From contig NZ_CP042420.1 of assembly GCF_007954625.1 (NCBI RefSeq), positions 597,001 to 661,000 on the forward strand: a DNA stretch of 64,000 nucleotides, written 5' to 3'. This document shows positions 16,649 to 26,039 of the stretch, piece by piece; positions within the stretch are counted from its first letter, which is position 1; every line of letters begins with the position of its first letter. This stretch comes from Leuconostoc lactis (GTDB taxonomy: Bacteria; Bacillota; Bacilli; Lactobacillales; Lactobacillaceae). The notes under the pieces are model-generated. The model was given only the letters and a program-made list of their open reading frames with translations. It made no database searches and was not told where the DNA came from. A program made the translations under genes and the position numbers.

Positions 16649-17818
16649 ATGGATAAATCAGATCAACTCACAATGAGAGATCATAATCAACGTCTCGTGT
16701 TACAAGCATTATTTAACGCGAAGGAAACATCGCGGGCGCAGTTGGCTGTCGATTTAAACCTTCACAAATCAACGATTAGTTCAATTTACCGTGATTTGGA
16801 TAAATTAGGGTTTATTGAAGACCTTGGTGAAGGGACAACGACTGAAACGGGTGGGCGCAAAGCCAAAATGATTCGTTTTAATCGGCGATATGGCTATGTG
16901 ATGAGTTTTGATATGGGACGTTATCATTTGCGTATGGCTTTGGTCCGTCTTAGTGGTGAAGTTATTTCTCAAAGCGCAGAACTAGTTGATGGGCGCGCCA
17001 TTGATGAAGTGCTGGCACTGATGAGTCAGCATGTGAAAGCTCATAAAAATAAAAAACATGGCACCCAAGAAGGTTTAATGGGGATTGCTGTGGGGATTCA
17101 CGGTGTGGTGAATCATAATCAGGTCGTGTATTCGCCGTTTTTTGATTACCGTAACGTTGATATCGCGGCAACACTTGAAAAAGTCGGCGGTGTGCCGGTG
17201 ATGTTAGAAAATGAGGCGAATTCAGCGGCCGTTTATATTCGTGACTACCATGACTATTACCGGACAGCGCAGTATGATAATTTAGTGGCTTTGAACATCC
17301 ATTATGGTATTGGTGCTGGCATCATTATTGATGGTCAACTTTATCGTGGGATGCAAGGGGATGCGGGTGAAGTCGGGCGCAGTATTGTGGCCATGGCACA
17401 CAACGATCCTATCCGTGTCGAAGATTTATATTCAGAAGATGCGATGTTGGCGCGACTTGCAGCTTTGACGGAAAATCCAGTGGCAAATCGTGATGCGTTT
17501 GTCACTTTTGCCAACCAGAACAATGCGGTGAGCACGCGTTTGTTAGATGATTGGGTAATCGGCATTGCCCAAGTCGCCTACAATATCATTCAAACGACTG
17601 CGCCCCAAGCATTATTTATTCATTCACGGTTTATTGCGGAAATGCCGGATTTACTTAGTCGTGTGATCGAAGCTTATCAACATATGAATCCAACGAATGA
17701 GAGTGAAATTTTGTTTGCAAATCGCTCGGTCTATGAAGCAACACTACTTGGTGGTGCGGCAGCCATGACTCGAAAAATCCTTGATTTAGAGGAACTACCA
17801 TTAGTATTTACACACTAA
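16649..17818 (+). CDS. xylR: Xylose regulator XylR, ROK family
   Basis: A 389-residue repressor: N-terminal winged helix-turn-helix (about residues 1-75, with LNLHKSTISSIYRDLDKLGF as recognition region) joined to a ROK domain that senses the sugar. The ROK part shows LNIHYGIGAGIIIDGQLYRG and a GDAGEVG block. GGAG lies 11 nt before ATG 16649; a GTG at 16637 overlaps that site. It lies between xynTB and xylAB and is the natural binder of the two matching operators at 13063 and 17918. Xylose as inducer is known for the family and inferred here. Confidence 0.9.
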   Translation: MDKSDQLTMRDHNQRLVLQALFNAKETSRAQLAVDLNLHKSTISSIYRDLDKLGFIEDLGEGTTTETGGRKAKMIRFNRRYGYVMSFDMGRYHLRMALVRLSGEVISQSAELVDGRAIDEVLALMSQHVKAHKNKKHGTQEGLMGIAVGIHGVVNHNQVVYSPFFDYRNVDIAATLEKVGGVPVMLENEANSAAVYIRDYHDYYRTAQYDNLVALNIHYGIGAGIIIDGQLYRGMQGDAGEVGRSIVAMAHNDPIRVEDLYSEDAMLARLAALTENPVANRDAFVTFANQNNAVSTRLLDDWVIGIAQVAYNIIQTTAPQALFIHSRFIAEMPDLLSRVIEAYQHMNPTNESEILFANRSVYEATLLGGAAAMTRKILDLEELPLVFTH

Positions 17819-17838
17819 AACCCAGTCAGGGTTTTTTT
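17817..17838 (+). terminator. Terminator of xylR
   Basis: AAAACCC, short loop, GGG and seven T. Confidence 0.75.
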
Positions 17839-17882
17839 ATTATCCTGTAAAAATTTAATGAAATAATTTTATACAAAAAGGG

Positions 17883-17911
17883 TTGCGCTTAGGAATGAAA
17901 GCGTATACAAT
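17883..17911 (+). promoter_or_regulatory. Promoter of xylA
   Basis: TTGCGC (17883-17888) and TACAAT (17906-17911) are 17 nt apart. The -35 is identical to that of the xynT promoter. Confidence 0.65.
17896..17909 (+). promoter_or_regulatory. cre site in the xylA promoter
   Basis: TGAAAGCGTATACA is a full cre match. It covers the spacer and -10, so CcpA binding would exclude RNA polymerase. Confidence 0.82.
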
Positions 17912-17917
17912 ATAGTT

Positions 17918-17944
17918 GTAAGTTGGTTGTGTAAACCAACCAAC
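17918..17944. promoter_or_regulatory. XylR-type operator before xylA
   Basis: Arms GTAAGTTGGTT and AACCAACCAAC are separated by 5 nt (GTGTA), with 9 of 11 positions symmetric. Same design as at 13063-13089. It covers the expected start of transcription. Confidence 0.75.
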
Positions 17945-17990
17945 ATAAGATTAAATTGATAGGGACGTTAATGTCCAGAAGGAGTAATAC

Positions 17991-19337
17991 ATGTCAGAAT
18001 TGTTTTCATTTCCAAAAGTGACTTATGTTGGCAATAAGTCACTAACAGCTGGTGATGGGTACCATTACTATAACGCTGATGAAGTTGTTGCCGGCAAGAA
18101 GATGAGCGAATGGCTCAAGTTTTCAGTTGCCTACTGGCACACAATGGATCAACGTTTGACAGATCCGTTTGGTGAAGGCACAGCAGTACGCCCATGGGAT
18201 AATGCGGGTGACGGCGATGAAATGGCCGCAGCGTTGGCAAAAGTCGACTACATGTTCGAATTTTTGGACAAGACAGGTATTGAATACTTTGCTTTCCACG
18301 ATCGCGACTTGGCACCAGAAGGTAAGACATTAGCCGAAACAAATGCGAACCTTGACAAGGTGATCGACAAGATCGAACAAAAGATGCAAGAAACTGGCAA
18401 GAAGGTGCTTTGGAACACAGCCTCACTCTTCACTAACAAGCGTTTCTTAGCTGGTGGGGCAACAACACCATTTGCCGAAGTCTTTGCTTATGCCGCTGGT
18501 CAAATTAAGCACTCACTTGACATCGCCAAGCGTTTGGGTTCAGAATCTTATGTTTTCTGGGGTGGTCGTGAAGGTTATGACTTCCTCTTGAATACAGACA
18601 CAAAGCGTGAATTGGACCACATCGCAGCATTCTTCAAGTTGGCTAAGGACTATGCCGATGAAATTGGTTACACAGGTCAATTCTTGATTGAACCAAAGCC
18701 AAAGGAACCAACACAACACCAATATGACTTTGATGTGCAAACAACGATTGCGTTCTTAAAGACATATGGTTTGGAAGACACATTCAAGTTAAACTTGGAA
18801 GGTAACCACACTTACTTAGCTGGTCATACTTATGAACATGAAGTTCGCTTTGCGCGTGAAGCTGGCTTGCTTGGTTCACTTGATGCCAACATGGGTGACA
18901 AGCTAACAGGTTGGGATATCGATGAATTCCCAAATGACATTTATGAAGCTACATTGGTCATGTATGAATTCTTGAAGAATGGTGGTTTGCCAACAGGTGG
19001 TTTGAACTTCGATTCAAAGCCACGTCGTCAGAGCTTCGAATTTGAAGATCTCTTCTACGCTCACATTGCTGGTATGGATACGTATGCTGCTGGTTTGAAG
19101 GTGGCAGCTAAGTTGATCGAAGATCAAGTTATCGAAAACATTTTGAAGGAACGCTATGCTTCATTTGATTCAGGTATTGGCGCAGACTTTGAAGCTGGTA
19201 AGGTGACATTGAAGGATCTGGCTGCTTATGCGGAAAACAAGACAGATGACGAAATCAATGCAACATTGAAGTCAGGTCGCCAAGAACAAATTAAGGCCAC
19301 ATTGAACAACTACATTTTCTCAGTGTTGGGCAAGTAA
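17991..19337 (+). CDS. xylA: Xylose isomerase
   Basis: A 448-residue cytoplasmic enzyme converting D-xylose to D-xylulose with divalent metal ions. The catalytic segment FHDRD carries H103 and D106; the metal-binding stretches [17 protein letters not shown] and [18 protein letters not shown] are intact. Length fits class II xylose isomerases. AGAAGGAG precedes the ATG. Codon use is strongly biased, as in adhE, which suggests high expression when induced. It is controlled by the cre and XylR sites upstream; xylB follows after about 250 nt. Confidence 0.97.
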   Translation: MSELFSFPKVTYVGNKSLTAGDGYHYYNADEVVAGKKMSEWLKFSVAYWHTMDQRLTDPFGEGTAVRPWDNAGDGDEMAAALAKVDYMFEFLDKTGIEYFAFHDRDLAPEGKTLAETNANLDKVIDKIEQKMQETGKKVLWNTASLFTNKRFLAGGATTPFAEVFAYAAGQIKHSLDIAKRLGSESYVFWGGREGYDFLLNTDTKRELDHIAAFFKLAKDYADEIGYTGQFLIEPKPKEPTQHQYDFDVQTTIAFLKTYGLEDTFKLNLEGNHTYLAGHTYEHEVRFAREAGLLGSLDANMGDKLTGWDIDEFPNDIYEATLVMYEFLKNGGLPTGGLNFDSKPRRQSFEFEDLFYAHIAGMDTYAAGLKVAAKLIEDQVIENILKERYASFDSGIGADFEAGKVTLKDLAAYAENKTDDEINATLKSGRQEQIKATLNNYIFSVLGK

Positions 19338-19464
19338 GCATTTAAATTAATCCGATTATATATCCTCCCTAAAAAATAATTTCCTCTCCTTAAATTAAAT
19401 TTCCAATCAAAATTAACATATACCGATTTAGCCAACAACTGATGCAATTGGTTGTGTGGGAAAA

Positions 19465-19490
19465 GGCATCGCAACGTCAGTTGCGATGCC
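19465..19490. terminator. Strong hairpin between xylA and xylB
   Basis: GGCATCGCAA and TTGCGATGCC form a perfect 10-bp stem. There is only a short T run after it, so partial termination or mRNA protection of xylA is as likely as full termination. Confidence 0.6.
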
Positions 19491-19583
19491 TTGTACATAG
19501 CATGCAGGATAAAATTTACCATGATTGTCAGTATTACTGCATGCGAATAATTTTAGTCATTAAAGTCAATTGGAGAAAAAAGT

Positions 19584-21098
19584 ATGACACAAGTTGTATT
19601 AGGTGTCGATCTTGGCACATCATCTGTTAAAGTTTCTGCTGTGGATCGTGAGGGTCAAATTGTTGCGCAGCAAAGTTTTGATTACCCACTGTCACAACCA
19701 CATCCCGGCTGGTCTGAACAAAATCCTGAAGATTGGGTGAATGGGACAACAGTTGCCATTGTGAACTTAATTTTAAAGGACGGCATTAAGCCAGAAGATA
19801 TTGCGGGCATCTCTTATTCCGGCCAAATGCATGGGCTTGTCTTATTAGATGAGCACCATCAAGTGCTACGCCCAGCAATTTTGTGGAATGATACCCGTAC
19901 AACAAAGCAAACGCAAGAAATTGCGGATAAGATGGCAGACAAGTTTGTCGCCATTACGCGTAACCATGCTTTGGAAGGTTTCACATTACCTAAGATTCTT
20001 TGGGTTAAAGAAAACGAACCAGAAATTTTCAAGCAAGCGAAAACATTCTTGTTGCCAAAGGATTATCTACGTTACCGGATGACCGGTAAGTTGGCGATGG
20101 ATTATTCAGATGCGGCGGGGACGGTCGCACTGGACGTTGCCGGTAAGGCGTGGTCAAAAGAAGTGCAAGAAGCATTTGACCTACCAGCCTCATTCTTCCC
20201 AGAATTAATTGAATCAACAGATTTAGCTGGATATATTTCAGACACATACGCCTCATTCTCTGGCTTAACAACCGATACAAAAGTGTTTGGTGGTGCGGCC
20301 GATAATGCAGCGGGTGCTGTGGGTGCTGGCTTATTACAACCAAATATGGTGATGTCATCGATTGGAACATCAGGCGTGGTGGCTAAATTTGAAGCACAAC
20401 CGGATGTGGATTATCGCGGAGACATTCACTTCTTTAATCACGCGATTCCGAATACTTTCTATTCAATGGGCGTGACGTTAGCAGCCGGGGATGCCAATGC
20501 TTGGTTCAAGTCTGTCTTTGGACAAGACATCCCGTTTGCAGAATGGGTGAATGCAGCGGCTGAATCATCAGTTGGGGCGAACGGGTTGATCTTTACACCT
20601 TATATTTCTGGTGAACGGACGCCTTATCCAGATGCGGACATTCGTGGTAGCTTTACTGGAATTGATCGCACCCATCAACGTGCTGACTTTATTCGTGCAG
20701 TGTTGGAAGGTATTATTTTCAGCTTTAAAGACATTATGACGATTTATGATCGTGAAGGCGCTGAATTTGATACAGTCGTTGCTATTGGTGGTGGGGCTAA
20801 GAGTCCTTTGTGGTTGCAGATTCAAGCTGATATCTTCAACAAGAAGGTTGTCACACTGGCCAACGAACAAGGTCCAGGTTTAGGTGCTGCTATGATTGCG
20901 GCAACAGGATTAGGTTGGTATGATTCAGTTCAGCACGCGGCGAGTGAAATTATTTCATTTGGCGCAACTTATGAACCAAATCCCGAAGCAGTGGCTAACT
21001 ATGAGCAAGTGTATGCGATTTATCAACAAGTCTATGCGGCAACAAAGGATATTTCACATGACCTAATGGCCTACCGACGCCAACTCAAAAACGCCTAA
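19584..21098 (+). CDS. xylB: Xylulokinase
   Basis: A 504-residue FGGY-family kinase that phosphorylates D-xylulose to xylulose-5-phosphate, the substrate of phosphoketolase. The N-terminal phosphate-binding loop [15 protein letters not shown], the substrate segment [11 protein letters not shown] and the catalytic aspartate D240 ([12 protein letters not shown]) are present; the C-terminal nucleotide site shows [17 protein letters not shown] precedes the ATG. It completes the route from xylo-oligosaccharides through the neighbouring xynT, xynB and xylA. Confidence 0.96.
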   Translation: MTQVVLGVDLGTSSVKVSAVDREGQIVAQQSFDYPLSQPHPGWSEQNPEDWVNGTTVAIVNLILKDGIKPEDIAGISYSGQMHGLVLLDEHHQVLRPAILWNDTRTTKQTQEIADKMADKFVAITRNHALEGFTLPKILWVKENEPEIFKQAKTFLLPKDYLRYRMTGKLAMDYSDAAGTVALDVAGKAWSKEVQEAFDLPASFFPELIESTDLAGYISDTYASFSGLTTDTKVFGGAADNAAGAVGAGLLQPNMVMSSIGTSGVVAKFEAQPDVDYRGDIHFFNHAIPNTFYSMGVTLAAGDANAWFKSVFGQDIPFAEWVNAAAESSVGANGLIFTPYISGERTPYPDADIRGSFTGIDRTHQRADFIRAVLEGIIFSFKDIMTIYDREGAEFDTVVAIGGGAKSPLWLQIQADIFNKKVVTLANEQGPGLGAAMIAATGLGWYDSVQHAASEIISFGATYEPNPEAVANYEQVYAIYQQVYAATKDISHDLMAYRRQLKNA

Positions 21099-21176
21099 GA
21101 ACGGGCTAATTAGCCTACGGTGTCAGTCATTGTCACTTGAGTAACGTGATCATCGTGCGCAAATCGATGAAAACGC

Positions 21177-21205
21177 TTGATACTATCAGCTATGTTTGGT
21201 ATGAT
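21177..21205 (+). promoter_or_regulatory. Promoter of tRNA-Ser
   Basis: TTGATA and TATGAT are separated by 17 nt, with TGG before the -10 (extended -10). The tRNA begins 12 nt further. Confidence 0.8.
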
Positions 21206-21217
21206 AGTATCTGTTAT

Positions 21218-21305
21218 GGAGAAGTACTCAAGCGGCTGAAGAGGCGCCCTTGCTAAGGGTGTAGACGTGTTAAAGCGTGCGAGGGTTCGAATCCCTTCTT
21301 CTCCA
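21218..21305 (+). tRNA. tRNA-Ser (GCU)
   Basis: An 88-nt type II tRNA. Acceptor arms GGAGAAG and CTTCTCC pair fully; the anticodon loop reads TTGCTAA (anticodon GCT, 21252-21254); a long variable arm and the T loop GGTTCGAATCC are present. The 3' CCA is not encoded. It reads AGC/AGU serine codons. Confidence 0.97.
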
Positions 21306-21314
21306 CTACTGTTT

Positions 21315-21358
21315 TAAAAACGCTGTATCAGGTTTAAAACCTTGATACAGCGTTTTTT
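21315..21358 (+). terminator. Terminator of tRNA-Ser
   Basis: AAACGCTGTATCAGG and CCTTGATACAGCGTTT form a long stem followed by T. Confidence 0.9.
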
Positions 21359-21426
21359 TGTGCAAAAAAAGCGTACGTATGCGACAAGACGTACACTGTT
21401 AGTAAGACGTTATTTTTAATCATGAG

Positions 21427-22320
21427 TTAGTTGGCTTTTAATTGCTGTGCCGTTGCCAACGATAGACTTTCAATTAAATCAATACCATCTGCTTCAGTTG
21501 CGTTACCGTTCGTGAGGACGGCAATCGTATAATTGCTGTCCTTTGTTTGGATATGACCAATTGAATTCACAATCCAACCGTCATCGTCGTCTGAGTCCAA
21601 CCAACCATTTTTAAGTTGTATCGTGGCGTTATCAGGGATGCCTTTACTGATGCCCCAATCTTGATCGGGACTCACATTAGCCATTAAATGGAGCACATAA
21701 TGACGATCTGAACGATTCAGTGGCGACTTTTGGCCATAGGCTAAAGCATTAAGTAATTTAAGTTGGTCTTGTGCCGTTGTTGTAGTCATCCCCCAGGCAT
21801 CCGGATTCATTTTACTTTGTGTCATGTGTAGGGTACTAAATAAATCGTCTGGGCCGGTATAACCATCTTGATAGGTATTTAATAGAGTGGTGGTGGCATC
21901 GTTATCTGAATCAACGATCATACTCTCCGCTAGTGTTTTTTCGGTTGGTGAAAGCGACGCATCATCAGACTGACTCATACGTAATAAATTGGCCAAGACA
22001 CTCACTTTGACAATGCTGGCAGTGGGATAAGTTGCTGAGGTGTTGCTATTATAGATGGTGGTTTGTTTTGTGAGCGCATTGTAGACACCAATATTCACAT
22101 CTGAACCTTGGTGATGCAAGATGGTTTGCCATTGTTGTTTAAGGGCAGAATCTGGCTGATGCTGTAATTTTTCGGATAACGCAATAACTGGAGAATCGAC
22201 AGTATTCAAGGCGTTTTTTTCCAACAACCGGTGTGTAATCAGCAGACTAAACACGAGGAGTAGTGGAACAAGTACGAGTGGGAATCTTTTTTTCTTGGCG
22301 TGGTTCATAGATTTTGGCAT
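21427..22320 (-). CDS. Membrane-anchored serine hydrolase of the class A beta-lactamase fold
   Basis: A 297-residue protein with one N-terminal membrane segment (about residues 13-30) after basic residues, so the enzyme domain lies outside the membrane. The active-site Ser/Lys pair is S102/K105 (ASIVK), the second motif S138-D139-N140, and the third motif is K237-N-G where KTG or KSG is usual. No clear Glu166-type omega-loop residue is seen, so it may act on cell-wall peptides rather than hydrolyse beta-lactams. No Shine-Dalgarno precedes the ATG at 22320; TAAAAT lies 10 nt upstream. Resistance to antibiotics should not be assumed from this sequence. Confidence 0.8.
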   Translation of the reverse strand: MPKSMNHAKKKRFPLVLVPLLLVFSLLITHRLLEKNALNTVDSPVIALSEKLQHQPDSALKQQWQTILHHQGSDVNIGVYNALTKQTTIYNSNTSATYPTASIVKVSVLANLLRMSQSDDASLSPTEKTLAESMIVDSDNDATTTLLNTYQDGYTGPDDLFSTLHMTQSKMNPDAWGMTTTTAQDQLKLLNALAYGQKSPLNRSDRHYVLHLMANVSPDQDWGISKGIPDNATIQLKNGWLDSDDDDGWIVNSIGHIQTKDSNYTIAVLTNGNATEADGIDLIESLSLATAQQLKAN

Positions 22321-22574
22321 GCTTTACATTATTTTAGAGGCGCTAGGTAAGTACGGTATTGGCAAGTCGCATGCGCACATGACGTCAAGACACAGTGTCT
22401 AGTGAAACCACTGACCGTTGCAGTAGTCGTACTTTTTGGGGAAGCACGACGTTATCATGCTTACTATCTTACCATAGTTTTTAAGCCTAAAAGTGTGATT
22501 AAGAGCTTGGCGATACCACAGCAAATACGTTTTATTTGCTTGTCTCACCAGCAGGTGCTGTACGGTCTCAAAAT
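22321..22574. other. Intergenic stretch without recognisable gene
   Basis: Overlapping open frames of about 70 codons exist on both strands but neither has a Shine-Dalgarno or recognisable product. It must hold the promoter of the minus-strand hydrolase. Confidence 0.6.
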
Positions 22575-22606
22575 TAAAAAAGACACCAAAAAATTGGCGT
22601 CTTTTT
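22575..22606 (-). terminator. Terminator of niaP
   Basis: AAAAAGACACC and GGCGTCTTTTT flank a 7-8-nt loop; A/T runs on both sides. Confidence 0.75.
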
Positions 22607-22616
22607 AGTGTCATTG

Positions 22617-23786
22617 TTAATTTATCTGGGAGTTTTGGTTTTTAATCCCAAAAATAATCAGTGCCATGGCTATCAATAGTAGGCCGACAAAGAGGCCGAA
22701 AACGCCACTGATACCAAAATTGGCATCGAGTAACCAGCCGACCAAGAATGGTCCGATGGTTGCCCCTAAACGGCCAACGGATTGGGCTGACCCCATTGCG
22801 GTGCCACGAATGGCTTGGGGAAAGAGGCTGGGCGTTAAGGCGATCAGAATGCCCCAGGCACCAAGGTCAAAGAACGATAACCAAGCACCAGCAATCAGAA
22901 TCACTGGCGTGCTGTGTGCCAGACCAAAAACGAGGCTGGCAACGATTGTTCCCAGCAGATAAATACTGAGTAATTTTTTTAAGTTGATTTTAGTTAAGAG
23001 ATAGGCGGCTAAATAGTAACCGGGTAATTGGGCAATGCTCATACCTAGGGTATAACCAAGTGAGCGCACAACGGAAAAGCCGCGTAAAACCAACACACTT
23101 GGCAACCAGAGGAAAATCCCATAGTACGTTAACATGATGATGAACCAGACCAGACTGATATTAAGCAATGGCCAGCGGTGTTCGGGTGACCATAATGTCC
23201 GAAAGGCGGGTGTTGCTTGTTGCTTGGGCGTGATTGTATCTTCTGGGAGATGATGCCTGAGATACCAGGCATAAAGTGACAAACTAGCGGTCAAGAGTGC
23301 CGCCGTACGCCAACCAAAGTGGGGGATAATTAAAAACGCGATTAGTGAAGCGATAATCCAACCATAAGCCCAAAAACTATCGACTAACACCAACATTTGA
23401 TGGCGCTTGGTACCGGTATAGTGATCCGCAATCAGGGCTGCTGCAACGGGTAATTCACCACCTAAACCAACCCCGGTAATAAAGCGAATCACCATAAACC
23501 AGGCGAGGTTTGGGGCAAAAGCCAGCGCTAAATTACTCAAAGAAAACAGGACGAGCGTCCACATCAGGACGCGTCTGCGCCCAAAACGATCCGATAATTT
23601 ACCACACAACAACGCACCAATCATCATACCCACAGACGTGATGGCACCGACTAACCCAAGCTGGGTCTCGTTTAGCGTCCATTCTGTCTTCAATAGGGGC
23701 ATCATAAACGACAATAAAGCGACGTCTAGCGCATCGATCATCCAGGCAGTGCCGACGACGAGCAACAGACGTTTTGAATTGACCAT
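22617..23786 (-). CDS. niaP: Niacin transporter NiaP (MFS)
   Basis: A 389-residue major facilitator with 12 membrane segments. Blocks such as GTAWMIDALDVALLSF, GKLSDRFGRRRVL, RFITGVGLGGELPVA and TYYGIFLWLPSVL closely follow the Bacillus NiaP (YceI) niacin transporter as I remember it. AAGGAGA stands properly before the ATG. The gene lies just downstream of an NrtR-type NUDIX regulator and behind a perfect inverted repeat (23807-23833), which supports a role in NAD precursor uptake. Alternative: another aromatic acid:H+ symporter of the same branch. Confidence 0.87.
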   Translation of the reverse strand: MVNSKRLLLVVGTAWMIDALDVALLSFMMPLLKTEWTLNETQLGLVGAITSVGMMIGALLCGKLSDRFGRRRVLMWTLVLFSLSNLALAFAPNLAWFMVIRFITGVGLGGELPVAAALIADHYTGTKRHQMLVLVDSFWAYGWIIASLIAFLIIPHFGWRTAALLTASLSLYAWYLRHHLPEDTITPKQQATPAFRTLWSPEHRWPLLNISLVWFIIMLTYYGIFLWLPSVLVLRGFSVVRSLGYTLGMSIAQLPGYYLAAYLLTKINLKKLLSIYLLGTIVASLVFGLAHSTPVILIAGAWLSFFDLGAWGILIALTPSLFPQAIRGTAMGSAQSVGRLGATIGPFLVGWLLDANFGISGVFGLFVGLLLIAMALIIFGIKNQNSQIN

Positions 23787-23806
23787 GACAAAATCTCCTT
23801 CTTTGC

Positions 23807-23833
23807 TAATAAAAGTTTTTTTTACTTTTATTA
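23807..23833. promoter_or_regulatory. Probable NrtR operator before niaP
   Basis: TAATAAAAGT and ACTTTTATTA form a perfect 10-bp inverted repeat with a 7-nt T-rich spacer, 20 nt before the niaP start. The adjacent nrtR-like gene makes NrtR the likely binder. A terminator is less likely because the stem is only A/T-rich. Confidence 0.6.
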
Positions 23834-23856
23834 ATTAAGGCGATTGTACACTAGCG

Positions 23857-24639
23857 TTATTGAATAAGCAACTGATATTTTTTAGCTGGGCGGCCGGGGC
23901 GATTTTGGCTACTTGAACCAAGTGGTCGCAGTAAGTGTTGATGATTCCGTAAAAAGTTAGAATTATCAGGCTCTTTTTTACCAAAACTTTCAAAAACATG
24001 GCGCGCCATTTTAAGCGTAAAGTCCGATCCCAAAATCAGCAAAATGGTCGGTTGATAGTCTAATTTATTGATAATGCGCTGGGTAGCAACGGTGAGAATC
24101 CAATTGTGGTCAAAAGCGAGACGCTTGGTTGGATCCTGGTGGGTGATGTAGTCATCGGCAACGAGTGTTTGGAAAGCTAAATCCTGATACTTGAAGCTAA
24201 ATAAGCCTGACGGGTGTTTTTTCAGCGTAAACCACTGGGCATCCAGCGCACCAGGCCCGGGCTGGAGTGTCGGATAACTTGGTAAGAAGGTCATATAGCT
24301 GAGTGACAAGGCACGTTCGCCGGGCGAGCGGTTAGGCTCGGTAAATGTTGCCAGCTGTTCAGCGTGGACATTGGGCAAGTCGAGACCGAGTTTTTCTTTA
24401 ACAAGCCGCAAAGTGGCCTCGTGGGCACTCTCATCGACACGTAACCAAGTCTCAGGTAATGCCCAAAAATTCTGGAAAGGGCTGTCTGCACGTTTGATTA
24501 ATAGGAGTTTCACCGCTAGTGTCTCGGGGTCGAGACTCCAGATAACATTTGTGATGGTAATGCGTGGTTTTTCAATTGGCGTTGTGGTCATAGTTGCTGC
24601 CTTTGGTTGTGTGATTTTATTCATAGGGATTATCTTCAT
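23857..24639 (-). CDS. nrtR: NrtR-like NUDIX transcriptional regulator of NAD metabolism
   Basis: A 260-residue protein with an N-terminal NUDIX-like domain (about residues 25-150, starting ITITNVIWSLDPETLAVKLLL) and a C-terminal winged-helix part. The NUDIX box is degenerate (LPETWLRVDESAHEATLRLVKEKL), as in NrtR regulators, which bind ADP-ribose rather than hydrolyse it. It lies directly upstream of niaP in the same direction. The start is uncertain: ATG 24639 has no Shine-Dalgarno, and later Met codons (residues 6 and 17) are possible. TAAAAT lies 8 nt before ATG 24639, so a leaderless mRNA is possible. Confidence 0.85.
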   Translation of the reverse strand: MKIIPMNKITQPKAATMTTTPIEKPRITITNVIWSLDPETLAVKLLLIKRADSPFQNFWALPETWLRVDESAHEATLRLVKEKLGLDLPNVHAEQLATFTEPNRSPGERALSLSYMTFLPSYPTLQPGPGALDAQWFTLKKHPSGLFSFKYQDLAFQTLVADDYITHQDPTKRLAFDHNWILTVATQRIINKLDYQPTILLILGSDFTLKMARHVFESFGKKEPDNSNFLRNHQHLLRPLGSSSQNRPGRPAKKYQLLIQ

Positions 24640-24790
24640 ATTTTAACATTTTATCTCGGTTAACCGCATCTTATCATGGCGGGATACGGTTGAAATCCTG
24701 TGAACAAGGTGAATAAAATATTGAAAAATTTTTTTAATTTTTTAAGATATGGTAAGATGAATAGCAAGCTATCAAAGGGGGAAATAGGTA

Positions 24791-25276
24791 ATGACAGCGT
24801 GGGGGGCCTTAGCTGACTTTTTTAAGCAGTATACCAATTTTCGTGGGACAAGTTCACGTCGTGCGTTCAATTGGGTTGTGTGGTTTTGGGGGAGTGTGTC
24901 TATTATTGTGGCCAGCATCATTGTGGCAGTCGCTCGGCTAGGTGCCTTTTTTGGCCGGCAAGCTGCGGCACAAACGGAAACGAGTGCGGTTGAAGCAACG
25001 GTGATGCTTGTTGTGATGGTGTCGTGTTTTATGTCAATCATTGTTGTTTTGCCAACCGTAGCTTTATACACGAGAAGGTTACATGATATGGGTTATTCAG
25101 GGTGGTGGCAAGTTGTACCGTTGAGCCTGAATATTTTATTTGTCAGTCTATTGTTAATCGATCACTTGCAATTACCAATATTGATGAAAATGTGGTGGTT
25201 ACCAGTGATAGTGAGTTTATTACTGACAGCTTGGCTGTCGCTAGGAAAAACTAGTACAAGTCAGCGTTATCGTTAA
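24791..25276 (+). CDS. DUF805 family membrane protein
   Basis: A 161-residue membrane protein with the family signature FRGTSSRRAFNW near the N terminus and TRRLHDMGYSGWWQ after the second membrane segment. About four hydrophobic segments. AAGGGGGAAATAGGTA precedes the ATG. Function of the family (YhaH-like) is unknown. It is divergent from nrtR and convergent with the next gene. Confidence 0.85.
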   Translation: MTAWGALADFFKQYTNFRGTSSRRAFNWVVWFWGSVSIIVASIIVAVARLGAFFGRQAAAQTETSAVEATVMLVVMVSCFMSIIVVLPTVALYTRRLHDMGYSGWWQVVPLSLNILFVSLLLIDHLQLPILMKMWWLPVIVSLLLTAWLSLGKTSTSQRYR

Positions 25277-25279
25277 TAT

Positions 25280-25313
25280 AAAAAGCAACGACCAATATGG
25301 CCGTTGCTTTTTT
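25280..25313. terminator. Bidirectional terminator between convergent genes
   Basis: AAAAAGCAACG and CGTTGCTTTTT with a further symmetric CCAATATGG centre. Confidence 0.85.
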
Positions 25314-25992
25314 AGTCACCACGGACATCGCCGTGAACAAGATGTTTAAAGATATGGCGGTCAGCCCAAGCGATATTGCGACCTTGAAAAAAGAATGAGA
25401 CGAGTGTGACCAGGCCAAGCGCGACAATTTGATGGCTAATGAGAAAGGCCACGCATGAAATCCCAATCGCGACGATGAAATTACTCATCTGAGCTTTTGA
25501 AGCATCACCATGAAAATAGTCAAAACGCAAAATATTCGTTAAGTCGTCTAGGGGGTGTAAGACCCAATTCACGCGTTGATAAATGGAAATGGCAACCCCG
25601 ATCGTCCAAATGGCAAAAACATCGAGCAATAAACGCCAATACCAAGCAATGGCATCAACCCCTAATTTAACGAAAAAAGCCGCAAAGATGCCGACCAACA
25701 AACTAAAAGATAGTCCAAAGAGTACATTTCCTGTAAAACGGATCCAATTAAAGTTCATGGCGAGAAACATATTTAAAAAGGCAATCGATGTGGCAAATAG
25801 GGCCAGGAAAATCCCGATTTGCCAACCGGTGAGATGCGCAAGGTTGGCCGCACCAGCTGTCCACGGCGCAGAACCCATGGCTGTTGCGACACTTAAACCA
25901 TTACCAAACGAATTAAGCATCAGGGAAATGGCAAAGAAACTGATTTTTTGCTTCAACCCAAGTTGGTAAAATTGACCATCCAGATAATACAT
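25312..25992 (-). CDS. YczE/YitT-like integral membrane protein
   Basis: A 226-residue membrane protein with five or six hydrophobic segments and the block LNSFGNGLSVATAMGSAPW near residue 30, as in YczE/YyaS-type proteins. The ATG at 25992 has GGAG 6 nt upstream; a TTG at 26004 overlaps this Shine-Dalgarno and is rejected. The stop lies at the edge of the shared terminator. Function unknown. Confidence 0.8.
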   Translation of the reverse strand: MYYLDGQFYQLGLKQKISFFAISLMLNSFGNGLSVATAMGSAPWTAGAANLAHLTGWQIGIFLALFATSIAFLNMFLAMNFNWIRFTGNVLFGLSFSLLVGIFAAFFVKLGVDAIAWYWRLLLDVFAIWTIGVAISIYQRVNWVLHPLDDLTNILRFDYFHGDASKAQMSNFIVAIGISCVAFLISHQIVALGLVTLVSFFFQGRNIAWADRHIFKHLVHGDVRGD

Positions 25993-26039
25993 ACATTTCT
26001 CCAATTAATTGTCTTGCATTTATTATAGCAGTAACAACA

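Noticed and set aside
19430..19465. A third XylR operator before xylB (CCAACAAC..TTGGTTGTG)
   Set aside because: Half-sites are similar but not arranged as inverted arms with the 5-nt spacer seen at the other two sites.
22399..22614. Opposite open frames of about 70 codons in the gap before niaP
   Set aside because: No ribosome-binding site, they overlap the niaP terminator, and no recognisable product.
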